From contig NZ_JAKLTO010000001.1 in assembly GCF_022012335.1 (NCBI RefSeq), positions 186,001-250,000 on the forward strand: a DNA stretch of 64,000 nucleotides. Reading direction: 5' to 3'. Of the stretch, positions 17,352 through 26,022 are shown one piece after another (the first letter of the stretch is position 1; the number at the start of each line of letters is the position of its first letter). A program made the translations under genes and the position numbers. The DNA is from Flavobacterium sp. SM15 (lineage in GTDB: Bacteria; Bacteroidota; Bacteroidia; Flavobacteriales; Flavobacteriaceae). The notes under the pieces are model-generated. The model was not told the DNA's origin and ran no database searches. It worked only from the letters and a program-made list of their open reading frames with translations.

Positions 17352-18530
17352 ATGAAACCAGATTTATTTCAAGCACCTGATTATTACTTGTTAGACGATT
17401 TACTAACAGAAGAACATAAATTAGTGCGTGACTCTGCTCGCGCATGGGTAAAAAGAGAAGTTTCTCCAATTATTGAAGAATATGCTCAAAAAGCAGAATT
17501 CCCGAAACAAATCGTAAAAGGTTTGGCAGAAATTGGTGGATTTGGACCTTATATTCCAGTTGAATATGGTGGTGCAGGTTTAGACCAAATCTCTTATGGA
17601 TTGATCATGCAGGAAATCGAGCGTGGGGATTCTGGAGTACGTTCCACTTCATCCGTTCAATCTTCCTTGGTGATGTACCCAATCTGGAAATACGGAAACG
17701 AAGAACAAAGAATGAAGTATTTACCAAAATTAGCTACCGGAGAATGGATCGGATGTTTCGGTTTAACCGAGCCTGATTACGGTTCCAACCCAGGTGGAAT
17801 GGTAACCAACTTCAAAGATATGGGCGACCATTATTTATTAAACGGTGCCAAAATGTGGATTTCCAACGCTCCTTTTGCAGACATCGCTGTAGTTTGGGCT
17901 AAGGACGAAACCGGAAGAATTCACGGTCTAGTTGTGGAAAGAGGCATGGAAGGATTCTCAACTCCTGAAACACATAATAAATGGTCTTTGAGAGCATCTG
18001 CTACCGGAGAACTTATTTTTGACAATGTAAAAGTTCCGAAAGAAAACCTTTTGCCTAACAAATCAGGTTTAGGAGCACCACTAGGATGTTTGGATTCTGC
18101 ACGTTACGGAATCGCTTGGGGCGCTATCGGAGCAGCAATGGATTGTTACGATACAGCTTTAAGATATTCAAAAGAAAGAATCCAGTTCGACAAACCAATC
18201 GGAGCTACTCAGTTACAACAGAAAAAATTAGCTGAAATGATTACCGAAATCACCAAAGCTCAGTTATTGACTTGGAGATTAGGAGTTTTAAGAAATGAAG
18301 GTAGAGCAACTTCTGCACAAATTTCTATGGCAAAAAGAAACAACGTGAACATGGCAATTGAAATTGCTCGTGAAGCACGTCAAATGTTAGGAGGAATGGG
18401 AATTACCGGTGAATATTCTATCATGCGCCACATGATGAACTTGGAATCGGTTATCACTTACGAAGGAACACACGATATCCACTTGTTAATCACAGGTATG
18501 GACGTGACCGGTTTCTCGGCATTCAAATAA
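17352..18530 (+). CDS. gcdH: Acyl-CoA dehydrogenase, glutaryl-CoA dehydrogenase type
   Basis: This 392-residue flavoprotein oxidises and decarboxylates glutaryl-CoA to crotonyl-CoA in lysine and tryptophan catabolism. Family marks are CFGLTEPDYGSNPGGM, GAKMWISNAPFADIAVVWAK, and the C-terminal NLESVITYEGTHDIHLLITG in which Glu371 is the catalytic base. The ending TGFSAFK matches the GCDH subgroup better than short-chain dehydrogenases. It stands alone with its own promoter and terminator. A saccharopine dehydrogenase-like gene lies at 50029, which is the same broad pathway but far away. Confidence 0.9.
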   Translation: MKPDLFQAPDYYLLDDLLTEEHKLVRDSARAWVKREVSPIIEEYAQKAEFPKQIVKGLAEIGGFGPYIPVEYGGAGLDQISYGLIMQEIERGDSGVRSTSSVQSSLVMYPIWKYGNEEQRMKYLPKLATGEWIGCFGLTEPDYGSNPGGMVTNFKDMGDHYLLNGAKMWISNAPFADIAVVWAKDETGRIHGLVVERGMEGFSTPETHNKWSLRASATGELIFDNVKVPKENLLPNKSGLGAPLGCLDSARYGIAWGAIGAAMDCYDTALRYSKERIQFDKPIGATQLQQKKLAEMITEITKAQLLTWRLGVLRNEGRATSAQISMAKRNNVNMAIEIAREARQMLGGMGITGEYSIMRHMMNLESVITYEGTHDIHLLITGMDVTGFSAFK

Positions 18531-18563
18531 GATTAAATCTTAATTTTTGATAAAATCAATGTT

Positions 18564-18596
18564 AAAAGCTTCTCTAAAACGGGAAGCTTTTTTATT
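18564..18596 (+). terminator. Terminator of gcdH
   Basis: AAAGCTTC and GAAGCTTT pair around a ten-base loop and are followed by TTTATTTTTG. The T tract ends in TATTTTTG (18593-18600), which also fits a -7 box for the next gene, although no -33 TTG is present. Confidence 0.7.
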
Positions 18597-18659
18597 TTTG
18601 CAGAGCGAAAAACAAATCCGAACAAGGCTTGTTTTCGTATATAAAAACAAAAATGCTCC

Positions 18660-19445
18660 ATGAATATTCAGTCGATAAATAAGTCGATTCAGCCTCAAAA
18701 AGAGCAATTGCTGAATCACCCTTTATATAAACAAATTCAAACTGTTGACGATTTACGCCATTTTCTGGAAGGACACGTGTATGCGGTTTGGGATTTCATG
18801 TCGTTATTAAAGGCTTTGCAAATGAAACTTACCTGTACAACCACACCTTGGTTTGCTTCACCGAATCCTGAAATGCGTTATTTAATTAACGAAATTGTCT
18901 TGGCGGAAGAATCTGACATCACTTTAGACGGTAAAAGACAGAGCCATTTTGAAATGTATCTGGATGCCATGAAAGCTTGTAATGCCAATACCGAAACTAT
19001 CGAGGTCTTTTTGGAAAGCGTAATTGCCATGCAGAACATCTTCGTATCGATCCGAATCAGTGATTTGCACCCGAAAATAAAAGAATTTTTAGATTTTACC
19101 TTCCGTGTAATTGAACAAGGAAAACCACATGAAATTGCGGCGGCGTTCACTTTTGGAAGAGAAGATTTGATTCCGGATATGTTCACGGAAATCCTTAAGA
19201 ACTTCAAAGCGAATTTCCCGGAAGTGGATTTGTCACAACTAATTTATTATTTCGAGCGCCACATCGAATTGGATGCCGACGACCACGGACCAATGGCCAT
19301 GCAGATGATCACCGAATTATGCGGCAGTGATAACCAGAAATGGAAGGAAGTCGAATCTATTTCAATTCAGGCACTGGAAAAACGCATCGGTCTATGGGAT
19401 GCCATCGAAGAGCACATTAACGAAAAGCATTTAGCTACCACATAA
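18660..19445 (+). CDS. DUF3050 domain protein (heme-oxygenase-like fold)
   Basis: The 261-residue protein matches DUF3050 along its length: HPLYKQIQTVDDLRHFLEGHVYAVWDFM at the start, PWFASPNPEMRYLINEIVLAEESD near 60-85, and HIELDADDHGPMAMQM near the end. The conserved His, Glu and Asp residues in these blocks are what a metal- or cofactor-binding alpha-helical bundle would use. The reaction is not known to me. It is monocistronic and ends at a strong hairpin. Confidence 0.85.
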   Translation: MNIQSINKSIQPQKEQLLNHPLYKQIQTVDDLRHFLEGHVYAVWDFMSLLKALQMKLTCTTTPWFASPNPEMRYLINEIVLAEESDITLDGKRQSHFEMYLDAMKACNANTETIEVFLESVIAMQNIFVSIRISDLHPKIKEFLDFTFRVIEQGKPHEIAAAFTFGREDLIPDMFTEILKNFKANFPEVDLSQLIYYFERHIELDADDHGPMAMQMITELCGSDNQKWKEVESISIQALEKRIGLWDAIEEHINEKHLATT

Positions 19446-19448
19446 AAG

Positions 19449-19475
19449 AAAAGTCCTGAGAAATTCAGGACTTTT
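19449..19475. terminator. Bidirectional terminator between convergent genes
   Basis: AAAAGTCCTGA / TCAGGACTTTT forms a perfect 11-base stem with a five-base loop and T tracts in both directions. It touches the stop codon of the minus-strand gene at 19475. Confidence 0.8.
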
Positions 19476-20491
19476 TATTTTGATTTCCAGATGAATCCGT
19501 CCAAAAGATAATGGGTAAACTGCGGAACAGTAAGCAGTGGCACCAATAAAACATGCCAATTTGAAAAATCTGCGGCGTTAATGGAAAAATGTTCATTCCA
19601 CACTAAAATTTCCCATAGATATTCTTCGAAAAAAGCAATAACAGTTAGGATTAGCACAAAAATGACTACACCCTGAAAGCGTTTCAAATACGTAAAAACT
19701 CCATAGTTCCTACTTGGCTCACTTTCAATTTCTTTCAAGTAAATCAAAGCCATATAAGGGATTCCGTGCGAAACCACATTGAGCAAAGTAAAAATCAAAT
19801 CGTTATTAAAATAGACAATACCAAAATACCAAGATAAAGCCGTTCCTGCTATGATGGCATTTTTGGGAACATTGAAAAACTTTTGCCTTACGCTCAAAAT
19901 CACAGTTCGAATAACATAAAACAGCATTATCAAGAAATAACAAACGCCTAAGATTTTAAGAACCGTCTGGTTTTCAAACCGGAAAAATTCATCTTCCATA
20001 AACCAATTGAATTTTCGGGGAGAGGACAAAAACCAATACAACATCGGATAACCGGTTGCTGCATAAATCACAAGACTGTCTATACTCCTGTTTAATTGAG
20101 TTCTCGGTTCTTTTCGGGAATACAAACGCATAAAACCGTACTGCTGCCTTATAAAATGAAACACCGCCACATAAGCCAATACCGACCAAAACACCTTGCT
20201 ACCAAAAGAAAAAAGTACTATCCCAATAAGTAAACAAAGTAACGGCAATCCTAAAAAAAGACGTTTTTGCTGCTCAAAGGTTTTTGGGTTAAAATAAGTC
20301 TTGAAAAGTGTAGAATATACGTGTGCCACATCGATAAAAACAATCAAAAAAAGCCAAGTGTAAAACGAATAATCTTCTTGAATTCCAGCAAGCCAATCCT
20401 GAAACAACACAACCACCGCCAATACTAAAAAAGGCGGTAAAAGAATAAAAACGCTGTCCGTTTTGGCTTTATGTATCCAGGGTTGTTCCAT
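19475..20491 (-). CDS. Polytopic membrane protein of unknown function
   Basis: From the ATG at 20491 (MEQPWIHKAKTDSVFILLPP) the protein has 338 residues. The frame is open further upstream but that part lies inside the preceding gene. About seven to eight hydrophobic helices are visible. Conserved-looking polar residues sit in them: DVAHVYSTLFKTY, FHFIRQQYGFMRLY, LNVVSHGIPYMALIYL and a C-terminal VPQFTHYLLDGFIWK. The His-rich helices could hold metal or heme. It is the last gene of the seven-gene polyamine-type operon and overlaps the amine oxidase by 23 bases. I do not recognise the family. Confidence 0.75.
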   Translation of the reverse strand: MEQPWIHKAKTDSVFILLPPFLVLAVVVLFQDWLAGIQEDYSFYTWLFLIVFIDVAHVYSTLFKTYFNPKTFEQQKRLFLGLPLLCLLIGIVLFSFGSKVFWSVLAYVAVFHFIRQQYGFMRLYSRKEPRTQLNRSIDSLVIYAATGYPMLYWFLSSPRKFNWFMEDEFFRFENQTVLKILGVCYFLIMLFYVIRTVILSVRQKFFNVPKNAIIAGTALSWYFGIVYFNNDLIFTLLNVVSHGIPYMALIYLKEIESEPSRNYGVFTYLKRFQGVVIFVLILTVIAFFEEYLWEILVWNEHFSINAADFSNWHVLLVPLLTVPQFTHYLLDGFIWKSK

Positions 20492-22097
20492 AAATAATTG
20501 CATCCGCTGCTTTAATTCCCTGATGAAAAGCTTCTTCAAAAATTGAAATCCCAGACAAATCGGAATGCGCAAAATAAATTTTATTCTCAATTGGTTTTGC
20601 CGCTTTTTGCTTAGCTTCTCCAAAAATAAACCCCGGAACCGGACTGATCATTCCATGTCCTAAACGATGCACTTCAATAGTTTGTGTTTGAGATTCAATA
20701 GTTGGATGAGGGATTTTCAAATCATTAAAAACCAACTGTTTCCAATAGGCCTGTGACTGTTTGTACATAAATCTTCTGCTCTTTCTTGTATCTGCATCAG
20801 AAAAACTGTAATAATAGGTGAGCACTTTTTTGCTTTGCAACTGCTCAACCGATTGGTGCTGATCGTAAATATAACCCAATCCTTTAGAGCCGTGCACCAC
20901 ATTGTCCCAACACAACGGATAACTGGCATTGTCCCACAATTCATTTACCGTTAAAGTAGCTAACATCCAAGGGGCATAGTGAAAATTCTTAGCACAGTCT
21001 TTTCGCCCCTCAAACAAATACTGATTCACAAACTGAGGCGTTGCCATAAGCACTTTATCAGCTATAATGGTTTTGGAACTATTCTTTTTTTCGTCGAAGA
21101 CAAGCACATGCACTTTATCATTCTGAACTTGAACGCTGTAAACCAAATGATTTTTCAGGGCTTTTTTTTCGGAATACTTCTTCAAATGGGTTGCCAATCG
21201 GGCATTCCCTTCTGGCCAGGTCAACACATTATCGCGGTCTTCTTTTACCGAATCGTGTTTTCGGCCGGCAAAATAATGAATCCCTGCCCAAGCTGAAACG
21301 GAAGCGATGCCCAAACCAAAATCGTCACGGCAACAATAATCTACATAATCCAAAAGTGGTTGTGAAGTTAAATTCTGTTCCTGTAACCATTGTCTCATGG
21401 TACTATTGTCCAGCGCTCTAATTTCATTTTTATCCGAAGAAAGTGAAAGTGGAATATCAAAGTAATAGTTCCCTTGCTCATCTTTTGCCGTTCGAAAGAA
21501 ATCCATTTTTGCAAAAAAAGCTTCAAAATCATTATCCTCTTTTGCTGAATTCCCATACTTTGGCACCAAACCTTCCTGCCAGTTGTTCTTGTAAAAGAGG
21601 CGTTCCTGAGGCGAGAAGGTAAGTTGTTCTTCATCAAAAATCGGATAACCTTCAACATCGTAGCCCGTGATTATTTTTTCTTCGCTTAAAAACTGAAGCA
21701 ATTCTTTATCCTGAAAATTTGGCAAAGGCAAATAATGAGCTCCTAACGGGAATTTCGAATAGCGGTTCTCTCCGTTGGAAGAATTTCCCCCTAAATGATT
21801 TTCCATTTCCAGCAAGAGAAAATCCTGCATTCCTTTTTTAACAAAGTGACGAGCTGCGCTTAATCCTGAGATTCCTCCTCCAACAATAAGACATTCGACA
21901 TGATGGGTCTCCGTTGGTTTTGGAAAGTTTTTAGTCCAAAGACGATGCCCCAAAACATGATGGGTTCCGGTTAATCGAAAAACCAGTGAAAGCGCTTTTT
22001 CCTTACAGGAGTTCAAAAACGGAAGCACTAAAGCCGAAACCGCAATTCCTTTTAAAAACCCACGTCTGGAACTGTTATAATTTTCCCCACTCTTCAT
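20469..22097 (-). CDS. Tat-exported FAD-dependent amine oxidase-like protein
   Basis: The protein has 542 residues from ATG at 22097. The N terminus has the twin-arginine signal SRRGFLKG (10-17) followed by a lipobox-like PFLNSC (Cys31), suggesting a Tat-exported lipoprotein. The FAD-binding loop GGGISGLSAARH starts at residue 73 and LLLEMENHLGGNSS is the second nucleotide-binding element. The C-terminal HSDLSGISIFEEAFHQGIKAADAI closes the flavin site, as in monoamine and polyamine oxidases. It overlaps both neighbours (spermidine synthase-like and the membrane protein), so a polyamine or related amine substrate is likely. Confidence 0.85.
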   Translation of the reverse strand: MKSGENYNSSRRGFLKGIAVSALVLPFLNSCKEKALSLVFRLTGTHHVLGHRLWTKNFPKPTETHHVECLIVGGGISGLSAARHFVKKGMQDFLLLEMENHLGGNSSNGENRYSKFPLGAHYLPLPNFQDKELLQFLSEEKIITGYDVEGYPIFDEEQLTFSPQERLFYKNNWQEGLVPKYGNSAKEDNDFEAFFAKMDFFRTAKDEQGNYYFDIPLSLSSDKNEIRALDNSTMRQWLQEQNLTSQPLLDYVDYCCRDDFGLGIASVSAWAGIHYFAGRKHDSVKEDRDNVLTWPEGNARLATHLKKYSEKKALKNHLVYSVQVQNDKVHVLVFDEKKNSSKTIIADKVLMATPQFVNQYLFEGRKDCAKNFHYAPWMLATLTVNELWDNASYPLCWDNVVHGSKGLGYIYDQHQSVEQLQSKKVLTYYYSFSDADTRKSRRFMYKQSQAYWKQLVFNDLKIPHPTIESQTQTIEVHRLGHGMISPVPGFIFGEAKQKAAKPIENKIYFAHSDLSGISIFEEAFHQGIKAADAIIYGTTLDT

Positions 22098-23592
22098 CAA
22101 AATAACGCACTAAAATCTGGTTGTCCAATCGGTTGATTTCTATATTTTCAGCAACCATATCTTTAGAGAAATAGTTGAGTTTTTCAAATTGATAATTGTA
22201 ATAACGTAAGCCGCTCACTTTCCTGTTTACCTTACTAAAATTAACAGTCGGATTGTTCGCCGCTATAGTAAACCCCCATTCTCCGAAAGAAGGTACATAA
22301 GCATGAAACGCATCAGTTTTCGGAAAAATTTCCTTAACGGTTTTATTGATGCACCAAAACGACTTAGGTGCAAAATAAGGCGAAGTAGTTTGTACCACCA
22401 CCACACTTTCAGGCGTTAAAATTCGTTGCAGGGTTTTGTAAAAATTGAGCGAATACAATTTCCCAAGACTGTAGTTGGACGGATCGGGAAAATCGATAAT
22501 AATCACATCAAATTTTTCTTTAGCCTCTTTAACCCAAATGTAAGCATCCTGATTATAAACCGTTACCTTATCATTTAAAAGTGATTGCTGATTGAAGCCG
22601 GTTAAAATCGTATTGGTTTTAAAAAGCTGGGTCATACCTTCATCCAAATCCACTAACGTGATTTTTTTCACGTCTTTGTACTTGAGAATTTCTCGTACTG
22701 CCAAACCATCACCTCCTCCTAAAACCAGAACATTTTCAACTTTAGCCGCAGTTGCCATAACCGGATGCACCAAAGCTTCATGGTAGCGGTATTCATCTGC
22801 CGAACTGAATTGCAGGTTATTGTTCAGATACAAACGGTAATCACTTTTGTTGTGGGTTAAAACAATACGTTGATAAGGTGTAGTGTGAGTATAAACAATA
22901 TTCTCCCCGTAGAGACGGGTTTCGGAATACGATAAAATCGAATCGGAAAAGCAAAAGGCAATCAGTAAAACAAGAAATGAGCCGATTGCTTTAGCTTTTA
23001 AAAGGAACGGTTTACGCAATTCGTTCGAAAGCAAAAAACATAAGCCAATAGCTATACCAATGTTGATCATTCCAAAAAACAAAGAAGTGCGCATAATTCC
23101 CAAATAAGGAACCAAAACCAGCGGAAACAAAATCGAAGCCAAAAGTGCCCCGATATAATCAAAGGTGAAGACATTGGAAACCAAATCCCTGAATTTTACC
23201 TTGTCTTTGAGAATGTTCATTAGTAGCGGAATTTCTAAACCAACCAAACATCCGGTTACAAAAACCAGAAAATACAGGATGAACTGAAAATAGCTCACAC
23301 TCTCAAATAAAAGGAACAACACCACCGAACTCAATCCACCTACCAGCCCCACCAGAATTTCAATCTCCACAAAAGTATTGAGCAGATTTCGTCTGATAAA
23401 TTTCGAAAAATAAGAACCCACTCCCATTGAAAAGAGGTACACCCCAATAATAAAGGAGAACTGTTTTACCGAATCCCCAAGCAGATAACTGGCTAAGGTT
23501 CCGGCAACCAATTCATAAATCAGGCCACAGGTAGCAATGGTAAAAACTGCCAGTAAAAGCAGGTATTCAAATCTTAAAAACCGATTACCCAT
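22075..23592 (-). CDS. Membrane-anchored spermidine synthase-like aminopropyltransferase
   Basis: The product has 505 residues from ATG at 23592; a GTG at 23604 is possible, but the ATG overlaps the upstream stop by eight bases as expected for coupling. Seven or so transmembrane helices (1-215) precede a cytoplasmic aminopropyltransferase domain: GGGDG at 292-296, VDLDE at 314-318, and Asp370 in IDFPDPSNYSLGKLYSLNFY, which is the gate-keeping loop. Classical SpeE lacks the membrane part. The partner decarboxylase SpeD is in the same operon, so transfer of an aminopropyl group to an amine at the membrane is the likely reaction. Confidence 0.88.
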   Translation of the reverse strand: MGNRFLRFEYLLLLAVFTIATCGLIYELVAGTLASYLLGDSVKQFSFIIGVYLFSMGVGSYFSKFIRRNLLNTFVEIEILVGLVGGLSSVVLFLLFESVSYFQFILYFLVFVTGCLVGLEIPLLMNILKDKVKFRDLVSNVFTFDYIGALLASILFPLVLVPYLGIMRTSLFFGMINIGIAIGLCFLLSNELRKPFLLKAKAIGSFLVLLIAFCFSDSILSYSETRLYGENIVYTHTTPYQRIVLTHNKSDYRLYLNNNLQFSSADEYRYHEALVHPVMATAAKVENVLVLGGGDGLAVREILKYKDVKKITLVDLDEGMTQLFKTNTILTGFNQQSLLNDKVTVYNQDAYIWVKEAKEKFDVIIIDFPDPSNYSLGKLYSLNFYKTLQRILTPESVVVVQTTSPYFAPKSFWCINKTVKEIFPKTDAFHAYVPSFGEWGFTIAANNPTVNFSKVNRKVSGLRYYNYQFEKLNYFSKDMVAENIEINRLDNQILVRYFDEEWGKL

Positions 23593-23797
23593 GAATCGCC
23601 GCACTGATTATCATAGAAATCCCAATGATAAAAGCTGCAAACACTATAGCAACCGCAGTATTGTTTTTCTGAACAATCTCTTTCCAGGTATTCTCGGGTG
23701 TAATTTTCTCAATTACAAAATAAGCCAACAATAAAATGGCAAATCCGATTGCCGAGAAAAGAACTGAGTTTAAAACAGGTGTAAATGAAATATCCAT
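23585..23797 (-). CDS. DUF350 small membrane protein
   Basis: The 70-residue protein has two transmembrane helices (about 10-27 and 45-66) with the conserved pattern FAILLLAYFVIEKITPENTW between them, typical of DUF350 (YjfL-like). DUF350 proteins recur in operons with spermidine synthase-like, SpeD and PspA-type genes. The function is unknown, though a role in membrane stress is often suggested. It overlaps the aminopropyltransferase start by eight bases. Confidence 0.85.
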   Translation of the reverse strand: MDISFTPVLNSVLFSAIGFAILLLAYFVIEKITPENTWKEIVQKNNTAVAIVFAAFIIGISMIISAAIHG

Positions 23798-23814
23798 GAT
23801 ACTATATTTTAGGG

Positions 23815-24000
23815 TTATTTATGATAAAAATGATTGATTGAACCTCGGGTTCCTGATGTAGTCGGCCTATAATTTTCGGTGGTTTCGCAGTCACAAATTC
23901 TGTTGCCTGAAAAAGTAAAATACAGATACATTCCGTAAAAAAGTAAGCCTAAAATAAGACTTACGCGGTTTTGTTTAATAAATTGGAGTACTGTTTCCAT
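23815..24000 (-). CDS. Small single-span membrane protein, unknown
   Basis: The 61-residue frame lies between the DUF4178 and DUF350 genes with gaps of 5 and 17 bases, so it is very likely translated. It has one hydrophobic helix (about residues 14-31) followed by a polar tail with CDC. I do not recognise a family. Its place in a tight operon suggests a subunit of the same membrane complex. Confidence 0.65.
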   Translation of the reverse strand: METVLQFIKQNRVSLILGLLFYGMYLYFTFSGNRICDCETTENYRPTTSGTRGSINHFYHK

Positions 24001-24005
24001 ATTGT

Positions 24006-25232
24006 TTATTCGCTATAGGGTGAATTATCGCTATCCGCCCAACGTTGTTTTTCAAAATAATATTTACCATAAAAAAGCACTACGGATAAAATTCCCATAA
24101 AAAGAATGGTCATCCAAATATTTCGCATCGAACCATCGTTCCAAGTCGCCTTAATCCTTAATTGATTGTTGGTTAAATCTTCCGGTGCTTTTTGTGGGGT
24201 TACAGTTATGTGGTATTTTCCGGAAGGCACACCGCAAATGTTGAACTCTTCATTAGTACTTCCCTCTGACCAGTTTTCACCTTCGGTATAACCGTGGTAG
24301 TATTCAATGTCTTTACTGGCATAGCGTTCCTCCCCAGTACTTTCATTTATCAAAGCTACTTGCACGTTTGCCCAGGAATTATCAACATCTGAAGAAACAT
24401 TAACCGTCATAGGCGCAGAACCTCCTTTCAATTCAAACGATTTACTTACCAGTTCTTTACTGTTGTTCTGCGAAAAAAGCAATGTTTCACTCATCACCTC
24501 TTTTTTGACCTGATCGGCATAAATAAAAATATGGGAAAACAGGATCAGAATGGCAACGGTACAAAAAATAATAACCGTTTGCCTTACATTCACATAAAAA
24601 GGCTGCACCAAACCAACTCCAGATTTAAAAGGCAAAGAGGTTCCCGGAAATGCTTTTTCAACTTCACTCTTTGAGATATGCTCTCCGAAATATGCTTCAC
24701 TGGATCCTCCTATTTTTTCAATGGATAGTATATATGGAGGATTGATGTATTCATTCATTCGAATATTTCCTTGCGGTAGTTCGAAATCGAAATAGCCTTG
24801 AGCCGTGGCAATCTGCACATCACTATAATCGAACAAGTCCAAGGACATCCCTTTATGACTCAGTACCCTAGGATGGTATTTCACATCATATTTATCAGTA
24901 ATTCGCTCCAACAAAATCCAATGCCCTGAGGTTTCTGATAGGTAAATGTATTCACCTTTTTCGCCCTGAAGCGTGTATTCTTTCCAAAAATAAATATTAT
25001 AAGCTCTTTTAACGATTAAGCCAACCACTACATATTTTTTCCCGCGAAGTATTCCCGCTTGTCCAATTTTCAAAGTATCGAAAAGCTTTGGATGGGTGAA
25101 TTTTTGCCTAAAACGCAAGCCTTCGTTGTGGTATTCGTACACCGACTGACAATTTGGACACACAAAGTTCTTTACCTCAAAAGCCACGTTAACTTCGGTT
25201 GTGGTGTCGCACTGATAACAAGGTACTTTCAT
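24006..25232 (-). CDS. DUF4178 protein with zinc ribbon and two membrane helices
   Basis: From ATG at 25232, one base after the speD stop, the protein has 408 residues; an in-frame ATG at 25250 would overlap speD. It opens with a zinc ribbon (CYQC and CPNC, Cys5/8/25/28). Then come DUF4178 beta-rich repeats containing YFWKEYTLQGEKGEYIYLSE, a transmembrane helix (about 220-240), an extracytoplasmic beta domain and a second helix near the C terminus. DUF4178 is linked in many bacteria to SpeD and DUF350. Its role is unknown. Confidence 0.82.
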   Translation of the reverse strand: MKVPCYQCDTTTEVNVAFEVKNFVCPNCQSVYEYHNEGLRFRQKFTHPKLFDTLKIGQAGILRGKKYVVVGLIVKRAYNIYFWKEYTLQGEKGEYIYLSETSGHWILLERITDKYDVKYHPRVLSHKGMSLDLFDYSDVQIATAQGYFDFELPQGNIRMNEYINPPYILSIEKIGGSSEAYFGEHISKSEVEKAFPGTSLPFKSGVGLVQPFYVNVRQTVIIFCTVAILILFSHIFIYADQVKKEVMSETLLFSQNNSKELVSKSFELKGGSAPMTVNVSSDVDNSWANVQVALINESTGEERYASKDIEYYHGYTEGENWSEGSTNEEFNICGVPSGKYHITVTPQKAPEDLTNNQLRIKATWNDGSMRNIWMTILFMGILSVVLFYGKYYFEKQRWADSDNSPYSE

Positions 25233-25233
25233 C

Positions 25234-25596
25234 TTATCGGTAAATTTCAAATTCTTTAATCACTTTTGCTTCAAAATAATCGATGTATTCCTTGGCGATT
25301 GCTTTTACTTTTTCAGTATTGTCTTGAAGGTAATTACACAGGTACACATCTAAGGTTAACTGCTCATATTCCGGCCAGGTATGCACGCAAATATGCGATT
25401 CTTTCAAACAAAAGGCAATGGTAAAGCTCTCGTTGTCAAAATTGTGCGTAAGTTCCCCAACCTTCTCCAGATTATAATGTTGGAGAATTTCATCGGTTTT
25501 ACGGATAAAGGATTGGCTGTCGGTTAATTTGAGAATTGATTTCACTTCTAAAGTAAGCAAAATATGTAATCCCGGAGAATACGAATGTGATGTCAT
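25234..25596 (-). CDS. speD: S-adenosylmethionine decarboxylase family proenzyme
   Basis: The 120-residue protein is the class 1b AdoMetDC type that self-cleaves to form a pyruvoyl group. The cleavage motif KESH has Ser67. His72 (HICVHTWPE) and Cys87 (DVYLC) fall at the spacing of Ser63, His68 and Cys83 in the Thermotoga enzyme, so the active set is complete. It would supply decarboxylated SAM to the aminopropyltransferase. Some SpeD homologues decarboxylate ornithine or arginine instead, which cannot be excluded. It is the first gene of the seven-gene operon. Confidence 0.9.
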   Translation of the reverse strand: MTSHSYSPGLHILLTLEVKSILKLTDSQSFIRKTDEILQHYNLEKVGELTHNFDNESFTIAFCLKESHICVHTWPEYEQLTLDVYLCNYLQDNTEKVKAIAKEYIDYFEAKVIKEFEIYR

Positions 25597-25651
25597 TAAT
25601 GGAACCTAAACGTGTATATATGAACTTATACGGAGGTGTTAAAATTTTGTT

Positions 25652-25680
25652 ACAAAAAAAGCGAAGAAAAATCTTCGCTT
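25652..25680 (-). terminator. Terminator of the ferredoxin-reductase operon
   Basis: AAGCGAAGA / TCTTCGCTT with a four-base loop followed by a T run on the minus strand, 8 bases past the ferredoxin stop. Confidence 0.8.
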
Positions 25681-25687
25681 GTGTTAT

Positions 25688-26020
25688 TTAGGATTCCGGA
25701 GCCAGTTCTACTTCGAGTCCGTCTATTGCTTCGGTGATGTGAATTTGACACCCAAGCCTGCTGTTTTCTTTTACGTTGAACGCCTCCCAAAGCATTGCTT
25801 CTTCATCCGGGTTCTTTTCCGGCAGCTCGACATCGTTTAAAACGTAGCACTGACAGGAAGCACACATGGCCATTCCACCACAGATTCCAATAGTTCCTTC
25901 CGGAGCCAATTCGTAGGCACGAACCAGTTCCATGATGTTCATGTTCATATCGGTGGGCGCCTGAACTTCATGAGCAACGCCTTCACGGTCGATTATTTTT
26001 ATGGTAACATCTTGTGACAT
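25688..26020 (-). CDS. 2Fe-2S ferredoxin, adrenodoxin type
   Basis: The 110-residue protein has the cluster ligands Cys47, Cys53, Cys56 and Cys91 in the C-x5-C-x2-C...C pattern (GICGGMAMCASCQC and RLGCQIH). This is the adrenodoxin-like group that donates electrons to oxygenases or Fe-S assembly. It is encoded two bases after a flavin reductase gene, its probable reductant. An extra Cys58 is present and not expected to bind the cluster. Confidence 0.93.
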   Translation of the reverse strand: MSQDVTIKIIDREGVAHEVQAPTDMNMNIMELVRAYELAPEGTIGICGGMAMCASCQCYVLNDVELPEKNPDEEAMLWEAFNVKENSRLGCQIHITEAIDGLEVELAPES

Positions 26021-26022
26021 AC

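Noticed and set aside
25614..25631. GTATATATGAACTTATAC inverted repeat upstream of speD
   Set aside because: Short AT-rich palindromes are common at this base composition and no second copy was seen.
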